From NCBI RefSeq assembly GCF_000613185.1, contig NZ_CCBB010000001.1, positions 1,364,001 to 1,428,000 on the forward strand: DNA of 64,000 bases. Reading direction: 5' to 3'. This stretch comes from Mycolicibacterium cosmeticum. Its GTDB lineage: Bacteria > Actinomycetota > Actinomycetes > Mycobacteriales > Mycobacteriaceae. This document shows positions 54,430 through 63,634 of this stretch, in pieces (the stretch's first letter is position 1; each line of letters begins with the position of its first letter). A model generated the notes under the pieces. The model was not told the origin of the DNA and did not search any database. It saw only the letters and a list, made by a program, of their open reading frames with translations. The translations under genes were made by a program, and so were the position numbers.

Positions 54430-56111
54430 GAGTCCTTGCGGCGTGGCTTGTGCGGGCGGTCCGGCTGCAGGTTGATCAGCACACCCTGGATACGGGTGTT
54501 CTCCAACTTCTTGTAGACCTCGCGCGGCAGCTTGGCGGGCAGCTCAACCAGGGAATGGTCGACCCGGATCGAGATGTGGCCGAAATCGCTGCGGTGCAGC
54601 CCGCCCTCGTTGGCGATGGCCCCGACGATGGCGCCGGGAGCGACCTTGTGCCGCTTGCCCACTGAGATCCGGTAGGTCGCCAGATCACTGCGGGTGCCGT
54701 GCTTCTTGCGCTCGCGCGCGCCGTCCTCGCGGGGCGCCCGCTCGGTGCGCTCCTTGCGCTTCTCCGGCGGCGGCTCGGTCATCAGGAAGGCTTCACCGTC
54801 ACGCGACTGCAGCGCGAGCGCCGCCGCGATATCGGCCATCGGGACGTCGTGGTCGCGCGCGTAGTCCTCGATGAGCCGGCGGAACAGGTCGATGCCCGCG
54901 CCGTTGAGCGCGTCGGTGATCGAATCGCGGAACTTCGAGACCCGCTGCTCGTTGACGTCGTCGACGCTGGGCAGCTCCGCCTCGACCACCTTGGACCGGG
55001 TGTGCTTCTCGATCGCCTTGAGCAGGTGACGCTCGCGCGGTGTGACGAACAGCAGCGCGTGCCCGGACCGGCCGGCGCGCCCGGTGCGGCCGATGCGGTG
55101 CACATAGGACTCGGTGTCGTGCGGGATGTCGTAGTTGACGACGTGGCTGATGCGCTCGACGTCGAGGCCACGCGCGGCCACGTCGGTGGCCACCAGGATG
55201 TCGATGCTGCCGTCCTTGAGCGCGGTGATGGTGCGCTCACGCTGAGCCTGCGCGATATCGCCGTTGATGGCGGCGGCCGCGAAGCCGCGGGCCTTGAGCC
55301 GCTCGGCGACCTCCTCGGTGGCCTGCTTGGTGCGGACGAACACGATCATCGCGTCGCCCTCTTCGACCTCGAGCACCCGGGTGAGCGCGTCCAGTTTGCG
55401 CGGACCGGCCACCTGGATGAACCGCTGCGAAATGTTCTCGGCGGTGGCGGTTTTCGCCTTGACGGTCACCTCGACCGGGTCGTGCAGGTACTTCGAGGTG
55501 ATCTTCTTGATCGCCGGCGGCATGGTGGCCGAGAACAGGGCCACCTGCTTGTACTCCGGGGTGTCGGCCAGGATGCGCTCGACATCCTCGGCGAAGCCCA
55601 TCTGCAGCATCTCGTCGGCCTCGTCGAGCACCAGGTAGTCCAGGTGCGACAGGTCCAGCCGGCCCTTCTCCAGGTGGTCGATGACCCGGCCGGGCGTGCC
55701 GACAACCACCTGCGCGCCGCGGCGCAGGCCGGCCAGCTGCGGCCCGTAGGACGAACCGCCGTAGATCGGCAGCACCTGGATATCGGGCAGATGCGCCCCG
55801 TAGCGGCCGAATGCCTCGGCGACCTGCAACGCGAGCTCGCGGGTCGGGGCCAGCACCAGGGCCTGGGTGTTCCTGCTGGTGGTGTCGATCTTGCTCAGGA
55901 TCGGGATGGCGAAGGCCGCCGTCTTGCCGGTGCCGGTCTGGGCCAGCCCGACGACATCGGAGCCGGCCAGCATCGCCGGGATGGTGGCGGCCTGGATGGC
56001 CGACGGGGTCTCGTAGCCGACGTCCGTCACCGCCTGCAGCACCGCCGGGTGAATCTGCAGGTCAGCAAAGGTCGCTTCGGCGGCTGTCGCGCCGTCTTCA
56101 GGGGAAGTCAT
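54426..56111 (-). CDS. deaD: DEAD-box RNA helicase DeaD/CsdA (Rv1253-type)
   Basis: A 561-residue helicase used in ribosome assembly and mRNA turnover, often cold-induced. It has all core motifs: Q motif, AQTGTGKT (57-64), APTRELA, TPGR, DEAD (163-166), SAT, ARGLD and HRIGRTGR. The C-terminus has a basic linker (PPEKRKERTERAPREDGARERKK) and a DbpA-type RNA-binding domain (YRISVGKRHKVAPGAIVGAIANEGGLHRSDFGHISI). The start is ATG 56111. A downstream acyltransferase is coupled by overlap. Confidence 0.96.
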   Translation of the reverse strand: MTSPEDGATAAEATFADLQIHPAVLQAVTDVGYETPSAIQAATIPAMLAGSDVVGLAQTGTGKTAAFAIPILSKIDTTSRNTQALVLAPTRELALQVAEAFGRYGAHLPDIQVLPIYGGSSYGPQLAGLRRGAQVVVGTPGRVIDHLEKGRLDLSHLDYLVLDEADEMLQMGFAEDVERILADTPEYKQVALFSATMPPAIKKITSKYLHDPVEVTVKAKTATAENISQRFIQVAGPRKLDALTRVLEVEEGDAMIVFVRTKQATEEVAERLKARGFAAAAINGDIAQAQRERTITALKDGSIDILVATDVAARGLDVERISHVVNYDIPHDTESYVHRIGRTGRAGRSGHALLFVTPRERHLLKAIEKHTRSKVVEAELPSVDDVNEQRVSKFRDSITDALNGAGIDLFRRLIEDYARDHDVPMADIAAALALQSRDGEAFLMTEPPPEKRKERTERAPREDGARERKKHGTRSDLATYRISVGKRHKVAPGAIVGAIANEGGLHRSDFGHISIRVDHSLVELPAKLPREVYKKLENTRIQGVLINLQPDRPHKPRRKDS

Positions 56112-56205
56112 GTCAGGAGCAGTCTAGAGCGTGCGCGCCGTCACGCCCTGCAGAGTCGCGTCGCCGGTCCTGGGCCGGTGTGGAGCACAGGTACGGTTCG
56201 GTGTT

Positions 56206-56763
56206 GTGCGAAGGGTTGCGCTGGGGGTGGCGATCGTGACGGGCCTCGTGCTGACGGGGTGTGGATCGAGCGATTCCACCGTCTCCAAGACACCAGATGC
56301 CACCACCCCCGCGGCGGGTCCACGCACCACGGTCGCCGCGCCGGCGCCCATCGTGACGCCGACGACCGCCGCACCCGCACCCGATCCGTGTGCGGTGAAT
56401 CTGGCCGCCCCGGAGATCGCCAAGGCGGTGTCGACGTTGCCGCGCGACCCGCGCAGCAATCAGGCGTGGAGCCCGGAACCGTTGGCGGGCAACTACAACG
56501 AATGCGCCCCGCTGTCGGTGGTGATCGTCAAGGCCAACACCAACGCGCCGAACGCCAACACCAGGGCGGTGATGTTCCACCTGGGCAAGTTCATCCCGAC
56601 CGGGGTGCCCGACACCTACGGCTTCAACGGGATCGACGAGAGCGCCAGCACCGGCGACACCGTCGCACTCAAGTTCTCCGGCGGCACGCCGGGGCTGGAC
56701 AGCGTGGTGCGGTTCCGGTGGAACGGCAACGGCGTGGAGTTGATCGGCAACACCGGGCACTGA
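56206..56763 (+). CDS. lprE: LppP/LprE family lipoprotein
   Basis: About 185 residues. GTG 56206 gives the signal VRRVALGVAIVTGLVLTGCGSS with lipobox LTGC (Cys19). A Thr/Pro/Ala-rich linker (residues about 30-65) follows, then the conserved LppP/LprE domain (DPCAVNLAAPEIAKAVSTLPRDPRSNQAWSPEPLAGNYNECAPLSVVIV, VMFHLGKFIPTGVPDTYGF). It is anchored on the outer face of the membrane; the role is unknown. In Mtb LprE is next to deaD in the same arrangement. Confidence 0.88.
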   Translation: MRRVALGVAIVTGLVLTGCGSSDSTVSKTPDATTPAAGPRTTVAAPAPIVTPTTAAPAPDPCAVNLAAPEIAKAVSTLPRDPRSNQAWSPEPLAGNYNECAPLSVVIVKANTNAPNANTRAVMFHLGKFIPTGVPDTYGFNGIDESASTGDTVALKFSGGTPGLDSVVRFRWNGNGVELIGNTGH

Positions 56764-56816
56764 GACCTGCCCTCGACGCGGTAGGGGATGTCGGCGCTCT
56801 CCCCTAGCCTGGGTGC

Positions 56817-59800
56817 GTGTTCGTCGCCGGGGATCGAGTCATCTACAGCGCCTCGGACCTCGCGGCCGCCGCGCGCTGTGAGTACGCGCTGCTGCGCTCG
56901 TTCGACGCACAGCTGGGCCGCGGCCCGAAGGTGTCGTCCTCCGACGAACTGCTGGCCCGCACCGCCGCGCTCGGCCACGACCACGAGCAGCGCCACCTCG
57001 AGGAACTGCGGGCCGACGGCACGGTCACGGTGATCGGCCGCCCGCCCTACACCCTCGCCGGGCTCACCGCGGCCGCCGAGCAGACCATGGCCGCGGTGAA
57101 CCGCCGGTCGCCGGCCATCTATCAAGCCGCGATGTTCGACGGCCGGTTCGCCGGCTTCGCCGACTTCCTGCAATTCGAGGCTGGGCGCTACCGGCTGCGC
57201 GACACCAAGCTGTCCCGGTCGGTGAAGGTCGAGGCGCTGCTGCAGCTGGCCGCCTACGCCGACACCCTGGCCGCGGCGGGGGTGCCGGTGGCGCCGGAGG
57301 TGGAGCTGGTGCTCGGCGACGGCGCGGTGACGCGGTACCAGGTGGACGAACTGTTGCCGGTGTACCGGCCCCGGCGGGCGGCGTTGCAGCGGCTGCTGGA
57401 CGAACACCTGGCGGCCGACCGGCCGGTGTCCTGGGCGGACGAGCGGGTACGCGCGTGCTTCCGCTGCCCCGAATGCGAGCAGCAGGTCCGGGCGACCGAC
57501 GACCTGCTGCTGGTCGCCGGGATGCGGACCAGCCAGCGCGCCCGGCTGATCGACGCCGGCATCACGACGGTGCGGGATCTGGCCGCACACACCGGTCCGG
57601 TGCCCGAGCTGGCCAACCGCACCGTCACCGCACTGACGGCCCAGGCGCGGCTGCAGATCGCCGAACGGGTCGACGGCAAGCCACCGTTCGAGGTGGTCGA
57701 TGCGCAGCCGCTGATGCTGCTGCCCGACCCGGACAAGGGCGATCTGTTCTTCGATTTCGAGGGTGACCCGTTGTGGACGGTGAACGGCCGCGACTGGGGC
57801 CTGGAGTACCTGTGGGGCGTGCTGACCGTCACCGACGAGTTCACCCCGTACTGGGCGCACGACCGGGGCGAGGAACGGCAGGCCCTGGTCAACTTCCTGG
57901 CCATGGTGCGCAAGCGGATGAAGCGCTACCCCAAGATGCACATCTACCACTACGCGGCCTACGAGAAGAGCACGCTGCTGCGGCTGGCCGGACGGTACGG
58001 CGTCGGCGAGAACGAGGTGGACGACCTGCTGCGCAACGGCGTACTGGTCGATCTTTATCCCTTGGTGCGCAAGAGCATTCGGGTGGGCACCGAGAGCTAC
58101 AGCATCAAGTACCTGGAGCCGCTGTACATGGGAGGTGAGCTGCGCGACGGCGAGGTGACCAACGCCGCCGACTCGATCACCCAGTACGCCCGCTACTGCG
58201 CGCTGCGCGACGACGGCCAGCCGGACGAGGCGGCCTTGGTGCTCAAGGAGATCGAGGACTACAACCGCTACGACTGCCGGTCGACGCGGCGGTTGCGGGA
58301 CTGGCTGATGGCCAGGGCCATCGAATCCGAGGTGCCGCCCCGCGGCCCGCAACCGGTGCATGCGTTGGGCGCCGACGCGACAGCGGCGGTGACCGACGGC
58401 CTGGACCGGGCGCTGGCGAAGTTCGCCGGGGACGGTATCGAGGAGCGCACCGCCGAGCAGACGGCCGTCGCGATGATCGCGGCCGCCCGCGGCTTTCACA
58501 AACGCGAGGACAAACCCTTCTGGTGGGCGCACTTCGACCGGGTGAACAATCCCGTCGATGAATGGGCGGACAACAGCGGCGTTTTCGTGGCCGACCGCGC
58601 AGAGGTGGTCAACGACTGGCACCAGCCGCCCAAGGCGCGCAAACCGCAACGCCATGTCCTGCTGACCGGTGAGCTGGCCAACGGCGACCTCGGCACCGAC
58701 ATGTACGCGCTGTACGACCCACCGGCGCCCGCGGGGTTGGCCGACGACCCGGACCGCCGCGCGTTCGGTTCGGCGACCGTACTCGAGTGCGACGATCCCG
58801 AGGTGCCGACGCAGGTGCTGATCTGCGAGCGGGAACCCAAGGGCGCCGGCCCATTCGACCAGATGCCGTTCGCGCTGACACCGGGGCCCCCGATCAACAC
58901 CAAGCCGCTGCAGGAGTCGATCGCCGCCACCGCCGCACAGGTGGCCGCCGGGCTGCCCGACCTGCCGGCCGACGCGGTCACCGACATCCTGCTGCGCCGC
59001 GCGCCGCGCATCGTCGGCGGTGGCCCGCTCCCGCGCACAGGGGACGTCGCCGCCGACATGACGGCCGCCCTGCTGGCGCTGGACTGCTCTTACCTGGCGG
59101 TGCACGGGCCGCCCGGAACCGGTAAGACGTTCACCTCGGCGCAGGTCATCGCGCGGCTGGTCAACGGGCACGGCTGGCGGATCGGTGTGGTGGCGCAGTC
59201 ACACGCCGTGGTGGAGAACCTCTTCCGCGATGTGATGGCCGCGGGTGTGGACGGCACCCGTGTCGGCAAGAAGATGAACACCGTGAACGCCGGCTGGACC
59301 ACGCTGACCAATCCGGAGTTCGCCGGGTTCATCGCCGACAACGACGGCTGCGTCGTCGGCGGAACGGGCTGGGATTTCGCCAATGCCAACAAGATTCCGC
59401 GACTGGCGCTCGACCTGTTGGTCATCGAGGAGGCCGGTCAGTACAGCCTGGCCAACACCATCGCCGTGGCACCCGCGGCGCGGAACCTGATGCTGCTCGG
59501 TGACCCCCAGCAGCTGCCGCAGGTCAGTCAGGGCACCCACCCGGAACCGGTCGACGAATCGGCGCTGGGCTGGCTGGTCGACGGCCACCACACCCTGCCG
59601 CCCGAACGCGGCTACTTCCTGGACTGCTCGTTCCGGATGCATCCCGCGGTGTGCGGGCCGGTCTCCCGGTTGTCCTACGACGGCCGACTCCAGGCACGCG
59701 AAGACGTCAGTGGCGCACGGCATCTGGACGGCGTGGCGCCGGGCGTGCAGGTGCTGACCGTCGCACACGACGGCAATTCCACCGACAGCCCCGAGGAAGC

Positions 59801-60215
59801 CGAAGCCATCGTCTCGCGGATCACCGCGCTGCTCGGTACCGCGTGGACCGACGAACACGGCACGGTCGCGCTGGAGCAGCAACACGTGCTGGTCGTGACG
59901 CCGTACAACGCGCAGGTGGTGACGTTGCGCCGCGCGCTGGACGCGGCGGGGTTGCCCGGCGTCGAGGTCGGCACCGTGGACAAATTCCAGGGCCGGCAAG
60001 CTCCGGTCGTCTTCGTGTCCATGGCGACGTCGTCGGCCGACGAGGCGCCGCGCGGAGTGTCGTTCCTGTTCAACAGGAATCGACTCAACGTGGCGGTGTC
60101 GCGCGCCAAGCACACGGCGTTCATCGTGCGGTCGGCACTGTTGACGGACTACCTGCCGGCGACACCCGACCGGCTGACCGAATTGGGAGCGTTCCTCGCG
60201 CTGACCGGCGGCTGA
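56817..60215 (+). CDS. TM0106-type RecB-like nuclease fused to SF1 helicase (Rv1251c-type)
   Basis: A 1132-residue fusion. The N-terminal RecB-like nuclease has YSASDLAAAARCEYALLRSFDAQ, GFADFLQFEAGRYRLRDTKLSRSVK and a CFRCPECEQQ cysteine cluster. A YprB-like RNase H-fold domain follows (GDLFFDFEGDPLW; MHIYHYAAYEKSTLLRL; DYNRYDCRSTRRLRDWL). The C-terminal third is a UPF1/Dna2-like SF1 helicase: HGPPGTGKT (about 763-771), LVIEEAGQYSL, LLGDPQQLPQ, VVTPYNAQV, VDKFQGRQAPVVFVSM, NRLNVAVSRAKH. It probably works in DNA repair or RNA processing; the true role is unknown. Start GTG 56817. Confidence 0.92.
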   Translation: MFVAGDRVIYSASDLAAAARCEYALLRSFDAQLGRGPKVSSSDELLARTAALGHDHEQRHLEELRADGTVTVIGRPPYTLAGLTAAAEQTMAAVNRRSPAIYQAAMFDGRFAGFADFLQFEAGRYRLRDTKLSRSVKVEALLQLAAYADTLAAAGVPVAPEVELVLGDGAVTRYQVDELLPVYRPRRAALQRLLDEHLAADRPVSWADERVRACFRCPECEQQVRATDDLLLVAGMRTSQRARLIDAGITTVRDLAAHTGPVPELANRTVTALTAQARLQIAERVDGKPPFEVVDAQPLMLLPDPDKGDLFFDFEGDPLWTVNGRDWGLEYLWGVLTVTDEFTPYWAHDRGEERQALVNFLAMVRKRMKRYPKMHIYHYAAYEKSTLLRLAGRYGVGENEVDDLLRNGVLVDLYPLVRKSIRVGTESYSIKYLEPLYMGGELRDGEVTNAADSITQYARYCALRDDGQPDEAALVLKEIEDYNRYDCRSTRRLRDWLMARAIESEVPPRGPQPVHALGADATAAVTDGLDRALAKFAGDGIEERTAEQTAVAMIAAARGFHKREDKPFWWAHFDRVNNPVDEWADNSGVFVADRAEVVNDWHQPPKARKPQRHVLLTGELANGDLGTDMYALYDPPAPAGLADDPDRRAFGSATVLECDDPEVPTQVLICEREPKGAGPFDQMPFALTPGPPINTKPLQESIAATAAQVAAGLPDLPADAVTDILLRRAPRIVGGGPLPRTGDVAADMTAALLALDCSYLAVHGPPGTGKTFTSAQVIARLVNGHGWRIGVVAQSHAVVENLFRDVMAAGVDGTRVGKKMNTVNAGWTTLTNPEFAGFIADNDGCVVGGTGWDFANANKIPRLALDLLVIEEAGQYSLANTIAVAPAARNLMLLGDPQQLPQVSQGTHPEPVDESALGWLVDGHHTLPPERGYFLDCSFRMHPAVCGPVSRLSYDGRLQAREDVSGARHLDGVAPGVQVLTVAHDGNSTDSPEEAEAIVSRITALLGTAWTDEHGTVALEQQHVLVVTPYNAQVVTLRRALDAAGLPGVEVGTVDKFQGRQAPVVFVSMATSSADEAPRGVSFLFNRNRLNVAVSRAKHTAFIVRSALLTDYLPATPDRLTELGAFLALTGG

Positions 60216-60251
60216 CGCTACTTGTCGTACCCCTCTGCCAGAATTGGTGTC

Positions 60252-61454
60252 ATGTCCACCGCCGCAGCATCTTTGGAACCCAAAGAGCGGTTAGCGATGC
60301 TGTTCGGTGAGATCGGTGAACTGTGCGGGCAACGCAACGCCATCGACGGGCGACTCGTCGAAATCATCGCCGAAATCGAGCGCGACGATCTGGCCGGGAT
60401 GACCGGCTGCCGCTCGATCGCCGCCCTGGTGGCCTGGAAAACCGGGACGACACCCCGCAACGCCGAAACCATCACCGCCGTCGCACACCGCCTCGACGAG
60501 TTCCCCCAGTGCGCCGACGGCCTACGCGAGGGCCGGCTGTCGCTGGATCAGGTCGGGGTGATCGCCGAACGCGCCGCCGACGGCTCCGACGCCCACTACG
60601 CCGAACTGGCGCTGTCGGCCACCGTCGAGCAGTTACGCACCGCCATCAAACTGGCACCCCACCCGGATTCGCCGCCAAAACCCCCACCCACGGCGGTAAT
60701 CACCAGAACCGAGCACGGCGAGCACACCACCTACCGCATCACCCTGCCCCGGCTGGAAGCCGTGAAGTTCGACGCCGCGCTGAAGTCCCGCCGCGACGCC
60801 CTGATCGCCGACCACCCCGGTGACCAGACACCGTTTCCCACCCAAGTGGATGCGTTCATGAGCCTGGTCAAGGCCGGCTGGGACACCGACGCCGCCGCCC
60901 GTCCGCACGGGCAGCACACCACCGTCATCGTGCACGTCGAGGTCGATCAGCCCGCCGCCCTGCACCTCGGACCCGTCTTGACCGATGCGGAGCGCCGGGA
61001 ACTGTTGTGTGACGCCACGTGTGAGGTGTGGTTCCAGCGCGACGGCCGCCCGATCGGGGCCGGGCGGTCCACCCGCACCATCAGCCGCCGGTTACGCCGG
61101 GCGTTGGAGCACCGTGACCGGCACTGCGTCGTGCCCGGCTGCGCCAACAGTCGCGGCTTGCATGCCCATCACCTCGTGCACTGGGAGGACGGCGGTCCCA
61201 CCGACCTGGGCAACCTGGTGCTGCTCTGCCCGTACCACCACCGCATGCATCACCGCGGCGAGATCACCATCACCGGCCCCGCGCATCGGCTCGTCGTCAC
61301 CGACACCGAAGGACAACCACTGCCCGGCGGGTCACTCGCCCGCCCGCCCACCACGGCGCCACCGACCGTCGGCGCCTACAAAGGACCGACCGGGGAACCC
61401 GCCCAATGGTGGTGGTACCAACCCTTCCAACCACCACCGACGAGCGACAACTAG
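60252..61454 (+). CDS. DUF222 and HNH nuclease protein, 13E12 repeat family
   Basis: A 400-residue member of the 13E12 family, widespread in many copies in mycobacteria. The N-terminal DUF222 helical domain (LEPKERLAMLFGEIGELCGQRNAIDGRLVEII) leads to a C-terminal HNH endonuclease motif (HCVVPGCANSRGLHAHHLVHWEDGGPTDLGNLVLLCPYHHRMHH) with its zinc cysteines. The family is thought to be mobile or repeat-borne; in Mtb 13E12 copies serve as the phage phiRv1 integration site. No inverted repeats or prophage are seen here. The ATG at 60252 (MSTAAASLEPKE) is chosen over 60222. Confidence 0.9.
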   Translation: MSTAAASLEPKERLAMLFGEIGELCGQRNAIDGRLVEIIAEIERDDLAGMTGCRSIAALVAWKTGTTPRNAETITAVAHRLDEFPQCADGLREGRLSLDQVGVIAERAADGSDAHYAELALSATVEQLRTAIKLAPHPDSPPKPPPTAVITRTEHGEHTTYRITLPRLEAVKFDAALKSRRDALIADHPGDQTPFPTQVDAFMSLVKAGWDTDAAARPHGQHTTVIVHVEVDQPAALHLGPVLTDAERRELLCDATCEVWFQRDGRPIGAGRSTRTISRRLRRALEHRDRHCVVPGCANSRGLHAHHLVHWEDGGPTDLGNLVLLCPYHHRMHHRGEITITGPAHRLVVTDTEGQPLPGGSLARPPTTAPPTVGAYKGPTGEPAQWWWYQPFQPPPTSDN

Positions 61455-61457
61455 CCG

Positions 61458-63572
61458 TCAGTCGTCGCGGGAGTGCCTGCCGCGGCTGGGTCGGGAGTGC
61501 CTGCCGCCGGGCTCCTCATCGTCGTCCTGATCGGTGGGCGGTTGCAGCGGCTGGAACCAGCCGTTCTGATCGGTGTGAAAACCGTTGTGGGCGTGACCGA
61601 TCTGATCGGCAGGTGGCTCCGCGAGCAGATCGTCGAGGATGCTGCGCCAGGCCCGGGGCGGATCGGGCATGGGCCGGGGCGGTGCCGGGATGGGCCGGGG
61701 CTCGGGTTCAGGTTCGGGTTCGGGTTCTGGTTCGGGTTCTGGTTCGGGTCCCAGATGCTGCCAGGTGTCGACGGGTCCGGCGTGCCAGGTGTCGGCCGGC
61801 GCGTGCAGGGGGTGCTCGACGTGGGCGTACAGCGGCTCGGTGTGCGACTCGTCGGGCGGGGTGTGATCGACGGCCGGCAGCAGGTCGGTGGGCGGGTCCT
61901 GGGCCCCCGGCGAGCGAAGCGACGGGGAATCAAGACCCGGCGAGCGAAGCGGCGGGGAATCATGGCCCGGCGACCAGTCCACGGTGTACTCGATGTAATC
62001 GTCGTCGTCCTGCCAATGCTCATCGACGGAGTGCTGGTCGGCCGCCGGCAGCCGGGGCGCGGGCAACCCGGTGACCAACCTGGGCGTCGTCGCGCCGAAG
62101 CCACGCAGGAACAACGCGGCCACCACACCGAACAACGCGACGAAAGCCGGCAGCAACAGCGATTGGGACAGGGCCGCCGAGAACGGTTCGCGCAGGAACT
62201 CCGGCAGAACGGTGGCCTGCCCCTCCGCGGGGGCGCCGGCGCTGGGCCGCGCGGGCAGTTCGGCGCTGATCCGGGACGTCATGAACGCGGCCATGCTGGC
62301 GCTGCCGAGCACCGAGCCCACCTGCCGGGTGGTGTTGTACACCCCGGACCCGGCGCCGGCCAGGTGCGGCGGCAGATTACGGGTGGCCGTCGCGGCCAGC
62401 GGCGACCAGATGAACGCCATCCCGACACCCATCACCGTCAGCGGCAACAGCAGCCGCCAGATGGGCGTCGTCGGTGTCATCTCGACCGACAGCCAGGTCA
62501 GCCCGACCGCGATGGCCGAGAACCCGAAACCGATGATCGGCGCCGGATGCGCCCGGTCGACGATGCGACCGACGAACGGCGCCAGCACCCCCGACGCAAC
62601 GGCCATCGGCGCGGTCAGCAGCGCCGACCGTGTGTAGGACAGCCCGCACACCGCGGGCGCGTAGAACATGACCGGCAGGATCATCGCGGTCACGACGAAA
62701 CCGATGACGGCGATCCCGACATTCGACAGCGTGAAATCCCGATCGGCGAAGATGCGCAGCGGGATCAGCGGTTCCCGAGGGTTGACCGATTGCCAGTACA
62801 CGAACGCGACCATGAACCCGACGCCGGCGACGATGGTCGCCCAGATCCACGGCGCCCAGTCGTGCGACTGGCCCTCCTGCAAGCCGAAGACGATCAGCAA
62901 CATCGCGATCCCGGACAGCGCCACCCCGAGCAGGTCGAAGCTGTGCTTCTCGGTGGGCAGCACCGGGACCAGCCAGACCGCCAGCGCCAGGCCGATAAGC
63001 CCGATCGGGACGTTGACGAAGAAGATCCACTGCCAGCCCAGCCCGTCGACCAGGACACCACCGGCGAGCGGTCCGACGAGGGTGGCGACGCCGGCGGTGG
63101 CGCCCCACACGCTCATCGCCACGCCGCGCCGCTCCGGCGGGAAGATGCGGGTGATGGTGGACAGGGTCTGCGGCGTCAGCAGCGCCGCCCCGACGCCCTG
63201 CACCACCCGCGCGGCGATCAGCATCTGGATCGACCCGGACAGCCCACACCACAACGAGGCGATGGTGAACACCGTCAGGCCGAGCAGGTAGAGGTTCTTC
63301 GGCCCGAACCGGTCGCCGAGCCGGCCGGCCACCAGCAGCGGCACCGCATAGGCGAGCAGGTAGGCACTGGTCACCCAGATGACACCGTCGTAGTCGGTGG
63401 CCAGCGCCTCCATGATCCGCTTGTTGGCGACGGCGACGATCGTCGAGTCGACCAGGATCATGAAGAACCCGACCAGCATCGCCCAGAGCGCATGCCAGGG
63501 GTTGGCTTGCCGGGCCGTCCCGGTCAGGCGGGCGGCCGCGGGCGCGCGTCGATCAGTCTGGTCTGCGGGCAT
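61458..63572 (-). CDS. MFS transporter (DHA2) with long cytoplasmic tail (Rv1250-type)
   Basis: A 704-residue protein. Residues about 1-480 are a 14-helix DHA2 transporter: [86 protein letters not shown]. The remaining C-terminus is low-complexity and acidic. It contains two near copies of SPG-x-DSP-x-LR (residues about 530-550), an uninterrupted Glu-Pro dipeptide run (about residues 607-626), and an Arg-rich end. Likely drug or lipid efflux; the tail is probably unfolded. Start ATG 63572. Confidence 0.9.
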   Translation of the reverse strand: MPADQTDRRAPAAARLTGTARQANPWHALWAMLVGFFMILVDSTIVAVANKRIMEALATDYDGVIWVTSAYLLAYAVPLLVAGRLGDRFGPKNLYLLGLTVFTIASLWCGLSGSIQMLIAARVVQGVGAALLTPQTLSTITRIFPPERRGVAMSVWGATAGVATLVGPLAGGVLVDGLGWQWIFFVNVPIGLIGLALAVWLVPVLPTEKHSFDLLGVALSGIAMLLIVFGLQEGQSHDWAPWIWATIVAGVGFMVAFVYWQSVNPREPLIPLRIFADRDFTLSNVGIAVIGFVVTAMILPVMFYAPAVCGLSYTRSALLTAPMAVASGVLAPFVGRIVDRAHPAPIIGFGFSAIAVGLTWLSVEMTPTTPIWRLLLPLTVMGVGMAFIWSPLAATATRNLPPHLAGAGSGVYNTTRQVGSVLGSASMAAFMTSRISAELPARPSAGAPAEGQATVLPEFLREPFSAALSQSLLLPAFVALFGVVAALFLRGFGATTPRLVTGLPAPRLPAADQHSVDEHWQDDDDYIEYTVDWSPGHDSPPLRSPGLDSPSLRSPGAQDPPTDLLPAVDHTPPDESHTEPLYAHVEHPLHAPADTWHAGPVDTWQHLGPEPEPEPEPEPEPEPEPRPIPAPPRPMPDPPRAWRSILDDLLAEPPADQIGHAHNGFHTDQNGWFQPLQPPTDQDDDEEPGGRHSRPSRGRHSRDD
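61690..61752 (-). repeat. Hexanucleotide-type microsatellite encoding (Glu-Pro)n
   Basis: On the plus strand the 6-bp unit GGTTCG/GGTTCA/GGTTCT recurs about ten times in a row. It encodes the Glu-Pro run in the MFS tail. Such tracts can slip and change length in frame. Confidence 0.85.
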
Positions 63573-63634
63573 CTACTCGGAAATCGGAAGGGGCGACGCG
63601 ACGGACGCTACGGACCCGCCGCCATCCCGACAAC

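Noticed and set aside
56616..59171. 851-codon minus-strand frame opposite the nuclease-helicase gene
   Set aside because: Shadow frame with biased composition; the plus-strand helicase motifs are intact throughout.
61690..61752. CRISPR array
   Set aside because: The repeat unit is 6 bp with no spacers; it is coding Glu-Pro microsatellite DNA.
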